Assembly: GCF_900113415.1 (NCBI RefSeq)
Contig: NZ_FOPH01000020.1
Coordinates: forward strand, 1-59,056
Direction: 5' to 3'
DNA: 59,056 nucleotides
Origin: Oribacterium sp. WCC10
GTDB taxonomy: Bacteria; Bacillota; Clostridia; Lachnospirales; Lachnospiraceae
The notes below the pieces were generated by a model. That model searched no databases and was not told the origin of the DNA. It saw nothing but the letters and a program-made list of their open reading frames with translations. Positions 1-7,093 of the stretch are shown here, piece by piece (position 1 is the stretch's first letter; each line of letters begins with the position of its first letter). The translations under genes were made by a program, and so were the position numbers.

Positions 1-293
1 ACTCCGCCCGGCTGGAATCCTGTTATATCCTCCACCTGGTCTCTCGGGATCATATGGGGCTTAGTATGGAAAACAGATTTAAACTTGGAGCTGTTCACCT
101 TGCCATCCCCAGCCATGACCACAATAACAGGCTTTTCATCCACAACAAATGACAGTGTCTTGGCAATCTCAGGCTCTGTGCAACCAATCTGCTGTGCTGC
201 ATGCTCAACAGTATCTATTGTCTCGGAATGCTCCGTCAGCCTGTCTCCAAATCCCTTTATGTCTAAAAACTCTTTTACCTTAACGTTTATCAT
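1..293 (-). CDS. YbaK/EbsC-family aminoacyl-tRNA deacylase, 3' truncated by window edge
   Basis: The N-terminal ~97 residues are visible. The reading AxxIGCTEPEIAKTLSFVVD followed by a V(I)VVMAGDGKVN segment is the YbaK/EbsC fold, which hydrolyses mischarged tRNA such as Cys-tRNA(Pro); the lysine in EIAKTL is the usual catalytic lysine. The ATG at 293 has AAGGTG about 9 nt upstream. It starts 5 nt after the stop of a 40-residue ORF. The C-terminal part lies outside the window. The family call is from motifs and is fairly secure; the exact substrate is not known. Confidence 0.85.
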   Translation of the reverse strand, partial: MINVKVKEFLDIKGFGDRLTEHSETIDTVEHAAQQIGCTEPEIAKTLSFVVDEKPVIVVMAGDGKVNSSKFKSVFHTKPHMIPRDQVEDITGFQPGG

Positions 294-298
294 CTAAT

Positions 299-421
299 TC
301 ACCTTATGATGTCCACAACTTCGCCAATGTACATGTCATGCTCGGCATCGCCTTCATAGAACTGCTTGGCAATATCAGGGTTCAAGTTCTTTGGATCAAG
401 CTTCTGGCAAAAGAGCTCCAT
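299..421 (-). pseudogene. 40-residue ORF, likely C-terminal gene remnant
   Basis: An ATG at 421 opens a 40-residue frame ending at a TGA just before the YbaK start. It overlaps the last codons of the lipoprotein at 382-816 in another frame. The peptide (ending MYIGEVVDIIR) reads like a protein C-terminus rather than random sequence, and the lipoprotein may have been joined onto it by deletion. I do not recognise the family. It could also be translated as a small protein. Confidence 0.3.
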
Positions 422-816
422 TCGCCATAAACTCTGTCGGCTCCTTCACCTTTAAAAGCCCTTACTCTTATTCTGAAATCAAAATAATCCTGGGCACCGG
501 TAACATAAGTATTATCGGCGACCTCAACTGTTTCAGGTTCTCTGTACTCTTTTTCTGAATAGTACTTATTCTCCTCAGAGACTTCGTATCCATCAGCACC
601 TTCAACCGGATCCCATTCGAAACAAACCTCAGCGCAGTCTTCTCCCGGTCTCAAAACTCCGTCTTTCACCGCAGGCACACCAAGAGTGCTGGCTTCAACC
701 GCTTCCGGTTCACTCACTGTGCTGGAAGCAGCTCCGCTATCTGCCACTTTATTGTTTCCACAACCTACAGCAACAATCGTCATAAGTATTAACATGGCGA
801 CGCATAATCTTTTCAT
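382..816 (-). CDS. Small secreted lipoprotein, uncharacterised
   Basis: 144 residues with a signal peptide and lipobox (MTIVAVGCG), so the mature protein should be anchored on the outer face of the membrane. After a low-complexity Ser/Glu linker comes a fibronectin-III-like segment (CFEWDPVEGADGYEV and FRIRVRAFKG), a fold used for extracellular binding. The start at 816 is chosen because GGAGGAG lies 6-10 nt upstream; an upstream in-frame ATG lacks this. The C-terminus runs into a neighbouring gene remnant. Function unknown. Confidence 0.7.
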   Translation of the reverse strand: MKRLCVAMLILMTIVAVGCGNNKVADSGAASSTVSEPEAVEASTLGVPAVKDGVLRPGEDCAEVCFEWDPVEGADGYEVSEENKYYSEKEYREPETVEVADNTYVTGAQDYFDFRIRVRAFKGEGADRVYGEWSSFARSLIQRT

Positions 817-832
817 ACTGCTCCTCCAGTGC

Positions 833-1114
833 TCAATCACAGTCAAATATTGCCTTGCTCTCAAGTCTGTCTCCATAAGTATCCTTCCACTTCTTATGCA
901 CCTCAGATGCATCAAAGTTATTTAGTCCTTCCGCTGACAGATTCATCTCTATCATGATGCTGTATCTGTTCTCTCTGGTACTGTTGGACTTATGTATAAT
1001 AAATGATTCCACTCCTGGAATCTTAAGAGTCTCATTAAAAAGTTCCTTGATTTCTGGTAAAAGCTTCTCTATATCATCTCTGTCTTTGAACTTTGCAATT
1101 ATGTAATGTTTCAT
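833..1114 (-). CDS. Dabb (stress-responsive alpha/beta-barrel) domain protein
   Basis: 93 residues, a single Dabb domain: MKHYIIAKFKD at the start, a central IPGVESFIIHKSN strand and the YSIMIEMNLS segment are typical. These small dimeric proteins occur as stress proteins or as polyketide-cyclase-like enzymes; no substrate can be read from the sequence. It lies 16 nt upstream of the lipoprotein gene on the same strand and may be co-transcribed. Confidence 0.75.
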   Translation of the reverse strand: MKHYIIAKFKDRDDIEKLLPEIKELFNETLKIPGVESFIIHKSNSTRENRYSIMIEMNLSAEGLNNFDASEVHKKWKDTYGDRLESKAIFDCD

Positions 1115-1117
1115 TAG

Positions 1118-1258
1118 TTAAATCTCCTTTGGCCACTCTGAGCCAATATCCAATCTCTTCTCAGTAAGCCAGTCATCTTCTACTGACACATATTTCTCAT
1201 TGCCTTCATCATCCACAACCTCCATTGAGCATGTTCTCAAGATAAGGATCCGCTCCAT
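1118..1258 (-). CDS. Short hypothetical ORF (46 aa)
   Basis: An ORF with ATG at 1258 that overlaps the 3' end of the ATPase remnant in another frame and ends 3 nt before the Dabb gene. Acidic, no recognised motif. The part beyond 1209 (SVEDDWLTEKRLDIGSEWPK) may be the tail of a lost gene. Existence as a translated gene is doubtful. Confidence 0.25.
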   Translation of the reverse strand: MERILILRTCSMEVVDDEGNEKYVSVEDDWLTEKRLDIGSEWPKEI

Positions 1259-1690
1259 ATCTTCCTTCCAAATACTGTTTATCATAAGCCGATTTATTAT
1301 TGATATGACTGTCATCAGCATTTCTTATATCGTACAATGAATAAATCTGGCTCTCATGTTTCATATCCGTAGCTGCAAACCATATCTCATCTCTTCTGAA
1401 TACAGTGTTTCACATGGTAGTCATATCATGGGAAGTGAAAAGTAACTGAGCTCCATTTCGGTTCAATTCCTTGTTTTTAAATAAACTGATTATATACCTG
1501 AGCAGCTTTGGGTGAAGCTTTGAATCCAATTCGTCAATTATGACCATTCGGCCTTCCTTAAGCGCAACTATAAGCATCGGAAGTGTTGACAAAAGCTTCT
1601 TTGTTCCATCGGATTCTGCATCAAAGGAAAGAGTATACTTTTCTCCATTTATTATTCTTTCTGTATAGAATTTCTTTTCTTCTTTTATAT
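1209..1690 (-). pseudogene. AAA-family ATPase, C-terminal remnant with in-frame stop
   Basis: The frame reads a Walker B strand (MVIIDELDSKLHP), a switch/sensor histidine region (LLFTSHD) and a C-terminal tail with RRDEIWFAATD, as in AbiEii/OLD-like AAA_21 ATPases often found in defence or phage-related loci. The N-terminal half with Walker A is missing. A TGA at 1410-1412 interrupts the frame, which then continues in register to a natural stop at 1209. Its upstream end abuts an ORF6N fragment. A non-functional fossil. Confidence 0.8.
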
Positions 1691-1942
1691 AACGATAATC
1701 TCCTTAAAAGCACGCATTATAAAAATACTCTGCTTAGTGGCCAATTCGCCCTTTAGAACCGTTGCTAACATATAAATGCCCTGTTCTGTAAAGGCATATG
1801 GATATTTTCTACGACCTCCACCTTGTCCAGAAAAAAATGTGTTTTCTCGTGAAGTCACAAATTGTGACTTCACCAATTCAACTTCATCTTTTGTTAATTG
1901 AAACATAAAATCTTCCGGGAATCGCTCAATATTTCGTTTCAC
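1685..1942 (-). pseudogene. ORF6N-domain protein fragment
   Basis: 85 codons matching the core of ORF6N (phage KilA-N-like DNA-binding) proteins: [15 protein letters not shown], then FVTSRE and [15 protein letters not shown]. The N-terminal ~30 residues are absent; the first codon (GTG at 1942) directly follows the TAG of the YoaP-like gene, and there is no ribosome site. The 3' end runs into the ATPase remnant. It is therefore a piece fused at both ends to unrelated DNA. Confidence 0.8.
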
Positions 1943-2719
1943 CTACTGATTCATAGCTTTAAGCTCATATCCATAAATATCAGACAACTTTAAGAACTTC
2001 TTATCATTCATCTGCTCGTTCGTGATATACTCCCCATCACAGAATAGCGAATACGTCGTGATCGGAGTCGGTGCATTCTGAGCATCTTCTCTGCTTTCAA
2101 TTTTTACAGCCCTTAATGATATACCGTTCTTCTCAGCGGTTTCTTCCAGAACCGGTACATACTTTGCATTAAATGGGCACTGATTCGTATAGTAAAGAAC
2201 ATAACCGCTCTCATCTATATGGGGATGTCTGGCACATTCCTTGAACACTGGTTTCTCGGTTCCTTTTTCAAACGGCAGATACCATAACTGTATCCCATTA
2301 TCAGCTTCATCACCGACTTCAAAGCCTTTATATTTCAGGAATTTCGGATCAACCAGAAACGGCTTTTTCTTTGCTGCAGCAAGAATGCAAAGTCCTTTCT
2401 TTCCCTTCTCCTTGCTGTCTTTGATGCATTCGGAAAGCAGATCGCTTGAATATCCATGACCTTTGAAAGAACCGGAAACCCATAGGCAGTCTATATACAT
2501 ATACCCAGGTGCTTCGATTGGATTCCATGCATGCTCTGCAGGAATATATTCTATGAAGCATTTCCCGCGCTCCACACTTTTTAAGAATACAAGCCCCTCA
2601 TCAAATCTGTCCGCAAGCCACGCCTTCTTTGAAGATACCTGTACATCTTTATTGTTGGATATGGCACAGCAGATATGCTCCTCTTCCAGATTCTCTTTTG
2701 TAACCCTGATATACTCCAT
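1943..2719 (-). CDS. GNAT acetyltransferase with YoaP-like C-terminal domain
   Basis: 258 residues. Residues ~1-150 form a GNAT fold (WVSGSFKGHGYSSDLL is the acetyl-CoA-binding motif A; KKPFLVDPKFLKYKGFE follows). Residues ~165-258 match the YoaP-like domain (YYTNQCPFNAKYVPVLEE), whose function is not settled. Its ATG at 2719 lies shortly after repeat copy A, which ends the upstream gene. The stop is followed immediately by the ORF6N fragment. Cytosolic; substrate unknown. Confidence 0.85.
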   Translation of the reverse strand: MEYIRVTKENLEEEHICCAISNNKDVQVSSKKAWLADRFDEGLVFLKSVERGKCFIEYIPAEHAWNPIEAPGYMYIDCLWVSGSFKGHGYSSDLLSECIKDSKEKGKKGLCILAAAKKKPFLVDPKFLKYKGFEVGDEADNGIQLWYLPFEKGTEKPVFKECARHPHIDESGYVLYYTNQCPFNAKYVPVLEETAEKNGISLRAVKIESREDAQNAPTPITTYSLFCDGEYITNEQMNDKKFLKLSDIYGYELKAMNQ

Positions 2720-2728
2720 AGCCCTCTC

Positions 2729-3142
2729 CTACTCTCTCCGTTCCACTTCAGTCGGCGCAGAGCAATCGTCCCCCGGACGATTTGCGCCCTCCGGATCTTT
2801 CCAATATCCTCCCTTATGGAAGTTCTCATTCCCTAGAGGTTTTGCTGTCAATCGGAACATAACGCAGCCATCCGGGCAAACTACAGTTTTCGTGTACTTG
2901 CTGTCTCCACCAAGGTTTTCAAGATCTCCGCCACTTCGAACAGCCTCCATCAACGGATACAGCAGCATCATGGTTTTGGAACAGATTCCGTATCCATCTT
3001 TGTTTACCGGGCATCCGTATGTACAGGTGTATGTATCGCCTATCTCTTCTCCGTTTCGGCAGTACCGCTCTGTGTGATCTCCCCTGAGAAAGCCTGTCAC
3101 TTCAACCGTAAACTCATACTCTTCATCAAACCACTTCTTCAT
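2729..3142 (-). CDS. TIGR04076-family protein with repeat-encoded C-terminal tail
   Basis: 137 residues. The body carries the cysteine-containing pattern of the TIGR04076 family (GICSKTMMLLYPLMEAVRSGG and VCPDGCVMFRL). The last ~20 codons are not family sequence: they are translated from repeat copy A (2735-2793), giving GANRPGDDCSAPTEVER. It lies 3 nt after the GyrI-like gene. The added tail suggests the natural stop was lost when the repeat was joined. Function unknown. Confidence 0.75.
   Translation of the reverse strand: MKKWFDEEYEFTVEVTGFLRGDHTERYCRNGEEIGDTYTCTYGCPVNKDGYGICSKTMMLLYPLMEAVRSGGDLENLGGDSKYTKTVVCPDGCVMFRLTAKPLGNENFHKGGYWKDPEGANRPGDDCSAPTEVERRE
2735..2793 (-). repeat. Structured repeat, copy A (attC/REP-like)
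   Basis: On the minus strand GGCGCA pairs with TGCGCC and AATCGTCC with GGACGATT around a GG(G) loop, with a 4-nt bulge (GCTC) on the 3' arm. A tail containing GAAGTGG follows. It lies within the 3' end of the TIGR04076 gene and is translated. Compared with copy C the base pairs differ in a compensatory way. Confidence 0.85.
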
Positions 3143-3144
3143 CG

Positions 3145-3780
3145 TCAGCTCTCCTTCCTGATCGGGTGCCGGATCACTGTCTTCAGTTTCTCCGGCTGGA
3201 CTTTTCTCGCATCAGATAGATAAATCTCATGGTGCAGTCTCTTGTCAGTGATATCCAGAACATAACCCTGTTCTTCTATAAATCTGTGCATTGCATCTAC
3301 TGTAGCAGGTTCATCATCATACGATCCGATATGCATGCACTGCACACACAACCCTTCATCATAAGTAAAGAACTCCACCTTTGAGAAATCCTGTTTTTTC
3401 TTAACCGTAGCTTCCCTGACAGCCCACTCAAAATCATCTTTCGTTACAAAGTCTGGCAGGCGGATGACGGATATCCACTTGAAATCTTCTTTATGAGCAT
3501 AGTCGATACCGATTACTCCATTCTGCCACCAAAAACCTTCCAATGGCGGAACTACATAATCAAAATATCCGTCAATCTGATGATCACCTTTTTTACTCAT
3601 CTTGATCGTAAATGCGATTCCATACAAAAGACCTATAGCCTGTTTATATTCGCCATCTTCATCATTTGGATTCCCACTGCCCCTAACCGCGATATAATTC
3701 ATTTTCGGAACAGTAACGATAGATGGTGTGCCCTTCGGCATATAGAATTCTTTGTATTCCTTCTTGTAATCAAACGCCAT
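3145..3780 (-). CDS. GyrI-like small-molecule-binding domain protein
   Basis: A GyrI/SOUL-like (AraC_E_bind) domain: MAFDYKKEYKEFY start, IVTVPKMNYIAVRGSGNPND, a central FWWQNGVIGIDY, and the C-terminal CMHIGSYDDEPATVDAMHRF hallmark. Stand-alone versions bind small molecules or hydrolyse cyclopropanoids. The start at 3780 matches the family; a GTG at 3795 is inside repeat copy B. The repeat tail plus GAGAAAAAGG supplies the ribosome site. Confidence 0.85.
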   Translation of the reverse strand: MAFDYKKEYKEFYMPKGTPSIVTVPKMNYIAVRGSGNPNDEDGEYKQAIGLLYGIAFTIKMSKKGDHQIDGYFDYVVPPLEGFWWQNGVIGIDYAHKEDFKWISVIRLPDFVTKDDFEWAVREATVKKKQDFSKVEFFTYDEGLCVQCMHIGSYDDEPATVDAMHRFIEEQGYVLDITDKRLHHEIYLSDARKVQPEKLKTVIRHPIRKES

Positions 3781-3788
3781 ACCCTTTT

Positions 3789-3847
3789 TCTCCACTTCGT
3801 TTCGGTCGGTGCTAAACGATCGTCCACCGGACGATCAGCACCCCTCC
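3789..3847 (-). repeat. Structured repeat, copy B
   Basis: Minus strand: GGTGCT pairs with AGCACC and GATCGTCC with GGACGATC, loop GGT, bulge GTTT, then the conserved tail ending GAAGTGGAGA. It holds the stop codon of the upstream glyoxalase frame (TGA within GCTGATC) and leads directly into the GyrI-like gene. The outer stem differs from copy C by a C-to-T / G-to-A pair change. Confidence 0.9.
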
Positions 3848-4806
3848 GTCAAGTCTTTTGTTTCATAAGACTTATTCCAGGAACCGATCTCTATCAAGTT
3901 GCCTTCCGGATCAGCGATATAGCAGGTTCTCTGTCCCCAAGGTTCAAGTTCTGGTTCCAGCACGGATGTCGCTCCATTTTCCACGGCCTTCTTATATGCT
4001 TCATCCACCTCTTCAAAAGTATCGACATACAGCGCTATTTCAAAATGACCGTTCAGTCCTTTTATATACTCATACCGCCGGCTTGTCATCTTCTCAAAAT
4101 CCTTCCTGCCGTAAAGCAGAAAAAGCGTTCCATCCTTTACAAGATAAACATTAGAAGTATTCTCTTCTTCCTTGATCTCAAATCCGAGAACATCCCTGTA
4201 AAAGCGAATCATCTTCCCCATGTCTTCTACAAGTAACCCAAAACCATCTAATCTCATGCTCTGTCTCCACTTCGTTCCGGTCCGCGCTAAACGATCGTCC
4301 ACCGGACGATCAGCGCCCTCCATATAATCCTTAAGTTCTTTGACCTCACAGCCCTTATTCACATAGTATGCGTACATTTCATCCATCTTTTTCAGATCAT
4401 AGCTTGTAACACAATCGGATATCACGTGAACGCTATATCCTGCCTTTGTCATATTGAAGCATGTGGACTTTACGCAGCCTGTGGCATCCGCACCGGCAAT
4501 AAAGAACTCGTTAATTCCATTCTTTTCAATGAACTCTGTAAATTCCTCGCTCGTAAGCGCATTTGCCTTCGTCTTCACAAAGATATTATCGGATACCACC
4601 TTCATTTCAGTAACCAGCTCAGCCCCTTTTGTGTCCGCCTTAAAGGTTCTAGTTCCCGGCGACAGATTATTATGCTTGATATAGATGATCTGCATATTCT
4701 CTGTCACAGCCCAGTCGATAGCCTGATTGATACGATCAATGATCTTTTTGTAGTTCTTAGTAATGTCATTTTGAATGTCAATTATCATCAGCGCTTTGTT
4801 TCCCAT
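3835..4806 (-). CDS. Isochorismatase-like hydrolase fused through a repeat to a glyoxalase/bleomycin-resistance domain
   Basis: One open frame of 323 codons. Residues ~1-160 are isochorismatase-like (LMIIDIQND with the catalytic Asp, a lysine in VKTKANA, and the nucleophile region FIAGADATGCVKST). Residues ~161-183 are encoded by repeat copy C (GADRPVDDRLARTGTKWR). Residues ~184-323 are a VOC domain (MRLDGFGLLVEDMGKMIRFY start, CYIADPEGNLIEIGSW end). The ATG at 4806 has GGAGGG upstream. The VOC part also has its own ATG at 4257 with GGAG 8 nt before it, so it may be made separately. The stop lies in copy B. Confidence 0.85.
   Translation of the reverse strand: MGNKALMIIDIQNDITKNYKKIIDRINQAIDWAVTENMQIIYIKHNNLSPGTRTFKADTKGAELVTEMKVVSDNIFVKTKANALTSEEFTEFIEKNGINEFFIAGADATGCVKSTCFNMTKAGYSVHVISDCVTSYDLKKMDEMYAYYVNKGCEVKELKDYMEGADRPVDDRLARTGTKWRQSMRLDGFGLLVEDMGKMIRFYRDVLGFEIKEEENTSNVYLVKDGTLFLLYGRKDFEKMTSRRYEYIKGLNGHFEIALYVDTFEEVDEAYKKAVENGATSVLEPELEPWGQRTCYIADPEGNLIEIGSWNKSYETKDLTEGC
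4263..4322 (-). repeat. Structured repeat, copy C, translated in frame
   Basis: Minus strand: GGCGCT/AGCGC outer stem, GATCGTCC/GGACGATC inner stem, GGT loop, GTTT bulge, then GACCGGAACGAAGTGGAGAC. It contains no stop in the frame used by copies A and F, so the isochorismatase reads through it into the glyoxalase. Together copies B and C bracket the ~0.45 kb glyoxalase unit. Confidence 0.9.
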
Positions 4807-5308
4807 GGTTCTTTTCCCTCCTTTCAAAAGCTCCGCATGGCTCCGCTTCGCTCACTGCTGTTGCATATTTTTCCGCCATATCACAGGCGATCTCATACAG
4901 TTTATCCCTGACAGACTCCGGATCGATCACAGTCACCTTATCCCTGCATGAAAGCATCCATGATATCAGGCCTTCATCATCCGAATATTCATGTTCAAAG
5001 AGAAGCGATCCATCCGGCTGCTCTTCAAATGAACCCACGCCGTACTCTTCAATCAATTGCCACTTCATGGACGGATCAAAAACTGCTTTGACTCTTCCTT
5101 TTGCCGGAAAGACCTTTTCATTCGACAGCTCCGGCAAAGGAATCTCGGATCTTCTGTCAAACACCTCACCATGAATGATACTGTCCATCCTGTTCAGCTT
5201 GAACAGCCGGAAGTCTTCCCTTAACAGACAGAACCCATATGCATACCAGCTAGACCATTTAAAAATCAGATAATAAGGCTCGATCTCCCTTTTCGCATAT
5301 CTTATCAA
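4778..5308 (-). pseudogene. WYL-domain (YafY-type) regulator, N-terminally truncated
   Basis: 176 codons matching the WYL domain and C-terminal extension of YafY-type regulators (IEPYYLIFKWSSWYAYGFC, FRLFKLNRMDSI). The ~130-residue N-terminal helix-turn-helix is absent: upstream the frame hits TGA after ~10 codons and no ribosome site is seen. Without the DNA-binding part it cannot act as a normal repressor. The 3' end overlaps the start of the isochorismatase gene by ~29 nt. Confidence 0.75.
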
Positions 5309-5351
5309 GCCAAACAGGACAACAGTATGTCATGTTTCTGATAAAATTTTT

Positions 5352-5379
5352 CCTGTACCCCGGTTTCCCGGGATACAGG
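5352..5379 (-). terminator. Possible terminator after the AraC gene
   Basis: CCTGTA-C-CCCGG pairs with CCGGG-A-TACAGG (one mismatch) around a short loop. On the minus strand the hairpin follows the AraC stop by ~10 nt and is trailed by AAAAATTTT. The T-run is displaced, so strength is uncertain. Confidence 0.4.
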
Positions 5380-5388
5380 TTTTGAATC

Positions 5389-6282
5389 TTACGCCTTCTT
5401 TTTTACAGGAATCCAGATCGCGCTGTGATAATCCTTGTCGGTCTTTTCCCCATTGACGCAGTCATACCATTCGACATTAGCGTTTCCATAGAGCTCATAG
5501 TCAGGATTTCCCGGCAGCCACTCCTTAAATATGCGGGTATTAAGGCTCTGCAGTGACTCAGGGATAGGACCTATGCAGTCAAACATCGCCCATTCACCAC
5601 GTGGGAACTCATAGACTACCATGCCCTCCGGGACATCTCCGCCGGAGTACTTTCCAGCAACCAGATATCGGAACTTACCTCCACCGATATCATCGATACA
5701 AACACCATATTCTCCGATACAATGATCTATAATCGCCTTCTCCTGAGGGCTTGCCGGCTCATTCCCAGCATAAACATTTGCGGCATACTTCTCGCAGATC
5801 TCATCCCAGAACTTCGGGATCTCCTGATAAGCGGTTTCGTAATCAAATTCCTTCTGAAATCCGATTACCTTGAACTGAAACATTGTTGTTACCTTGTATT
5901 CCATTTGGATACCTCCTTGAACCTGTACTTTGATAGACAAGGGAAGAAAAGTCCTTACATCTGCTCCTTCACGTGCCTGCGTGGGTGTCACGCCGTGGAA
6001 ACGCGAGAAAGCCTTGCTGAAACTCTCTGGAGTTTCATAACAATACCGGAGTGCGATATCAATCACCTTATCCTCTGTCTCCTTCAGATCAAGTGCCGCA
6101 TTATGCAGTCTCCGATTTCGGATATATTCTCCGAGACCGTAACCTGTTATCAGCGAAAACCCTTTCTGAATGAAGAATGGTGAAAGATACACCTGATCGG
6201 CAACATCCTGCGCACTGATGTTGTCGGTAAGATGCTTCTCCATATAATCGATCGCTTTCCGAATGCTGGTAATCAACTCCAT
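5389..6282 (-). CDS. AraC-family regulator with GyrI-like effector domain
   Basis: Residues ~1-110: two-helix AraC/XylS DNA-binding domain (ISAQDVADQVYLSPFFIQKGF, and ALRYCYETPESFSKAFSRFHG). Residues ~128-297: GyrI-like/E-bind domain (MEYKVTTMFQFKVIGF, MVVYEFPRGEWAMFDCIG, WYDCVNG..IWIPVKK), as in Rob/BltR-style multidrug sensors. GGGAGG lies 7 nt before the ATG at 6282, just after repeat copy E. A ligand-responsive activator is likely; targets are unknown. The separate GyrI-like gene at 3145 is a stand-alone relative of its sensor half. Confidence 0.9.
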   Translation of the reverse strand: MELITSIRKAIDYMEKHLTDNISAQDVADQVYLSPFFIQKGFSLITGYGLGEYIRNRRLHNAALDLKETEDKVIDIALRYCYETPESFSKAFSRFHGVTPTQAREGADVRTFLPLSIKVQVQGGIQMEYKVTTMFQFKVIGFQKEFDYETAYQEIPKFWDEICEKYAANVYAGNEPASPQEKAIIDHCIGEYGVCIDDIGGGKFRYLVAGKYSGGDVPEGMVVYEFPRGEWAMFDCIGPIPESLQSLNTRIFKEWLPGNPDYELYGNANVEWYDCVNGEKTDKDYHSAIWIPVKKKA

Positions 6283-6296
6283 CACTCAAACCTCCC

Positions 6297-6354
6297 GTCT
6301 CCACTTCGTTCCGGTCCGCGCTAAACGGATGTCCCCCGGACATCCAGCGCCCTT
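6297..6354 (-). repeat. Structured repeat, copy E, with covarying inner stem
   Basis: Minus strand: GGCGCT/AGCGC outer stem as in copy C, but the inner stem is GGATGTCC/GGACATCC instead of GATCGTCC/GGACGATC, so both arms changed together. Loop GGG, bulge GTTT and the tail GACCGGAACGAAGTGGAGAC are kept. It lies between the stop of the CDP-alcohol transferase and the AraC start. Confidence 0.9.
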
Positions 6355-6392
6355 GTATGATCAGTATACCTGTTTAGGAAGTTAATATCCTG

Positions 6393-6887
6393 TCATTTTA
6401 TGTCCGGATCTGTCCTGATAAAGTGCCCTTCCTGAACTGCCGCAAAAGTCGCAACCGCACATACCGGAATCGCCAAATACTTTAGTGGGACTATGGGAAA
6501 TGTCAAAGGCAGTATAAAAAGCAATACCCCTGTCACCTTATTCATCACTGAATGAACCGCCACCAACTTTCTTTGTACAATGTGTCCCGAAATGATGTTT
6601 ATTATCTTTATCAGCGCAATTATTACGATCCATATACACAACCATGCCGACATACTTATCACCGGGAGCAGCTTTATCAAGCATACTACTACGAATACAA
6701 AATCCGCAGCAGTATCAAATCTCGCTCCAAACTCGGTGACAGTATTCATTTTTCGGGCAATAGTTCCGTCTATCATATCTGATAAGCCGCCAGTCAAATA
6801 TAGTATATAGAATACCGGCGAAAACACCGGACAGAACAGTAGTGCAATACTGATCAGTACCCTAAAACCTGTTATTCTATTTGCCAT
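6393..6887 (-). CDS. CDP-alcohol phosphatidyltransferase
   Basis: 164 residues with 4-5 membrane helices. The full family motif D(x2)DG(x2)AR(x8)G(x3)D(x3)D is present as DMIDGTIAR..GARFDTAAD, so an active enzyme that transfers a phosphatidyl group from CDP-diacylglycerol to an alcohol is expected. The acceptor cannot be told. It starts within TGATG of the upstream 68-residue ORF, implying translational coupling. A paralogue lacking its N-terminus lies at 16368. Confidence 0.88.
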   Translation of the reverse strand: MANRITGFRVLISIALLFCPVFSPVFYILYLTGGLSDMIDGTIARKMNTVTEFGARFDTAADFVFVVVCLIKLLPVISMSAWLCIWIVIIALIKIINIISGHIVQRKLVAVHSVMNKVTGVLLFILPLTFPIVPLKYLAIPVCAVATFAAVQEGHFIRTDPDIK

Positions 6888-7093
6888 CACTTAACTCTTT
6901 GGAACATGACCGTCTCTTCCTTCATTGAGATATTTCCGACACAGAAGCCATATTCCAACAATTCCTTCTTGTATTTGAGAAAAGAATGGTCGATCGGAAC
7001 CCCTGTAATTTCTTCAATCTCAGCATATGTGAGCTTGATGCTGTCCGTTCCATTATCCCGGATCCATTTCCAAAGATGTTCGTATTTACTCAT
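6887..7093 (-). CDS. Conserved small hypothetical protein (68 aa)
   Basis: Pattern: YEHLWKWIRDNGTDSIKLTY, then EIEEITGVPIDHSFLKYKKE and a C-terminal ISMKEETVMF strand. Similar small proteins occur widely in Firmicutes, often next to acetyltransferase genes; their role is not known to me. It overlaps the CatA-like gene by ATGA and the CDP-alcohol transferase by TGATG, so the three form one coupled unit. Confidence 0.75.
   Translation of the reverse strand: MSKYEHLWKWIRDNGTDSIKLTYAEIEEITGVPIDHSFLKYKKELLEYGFCVGNISMKEETVMFQRVK

Noticed and set aside
2735-2793. Calling the repeat a canonical integron attC
   Set aside because: The R' and R'' boxes (GTTRRRY / RYYYAAC) are not present as a complementary pair, and no IntI is in the window; only the general shape is similar.
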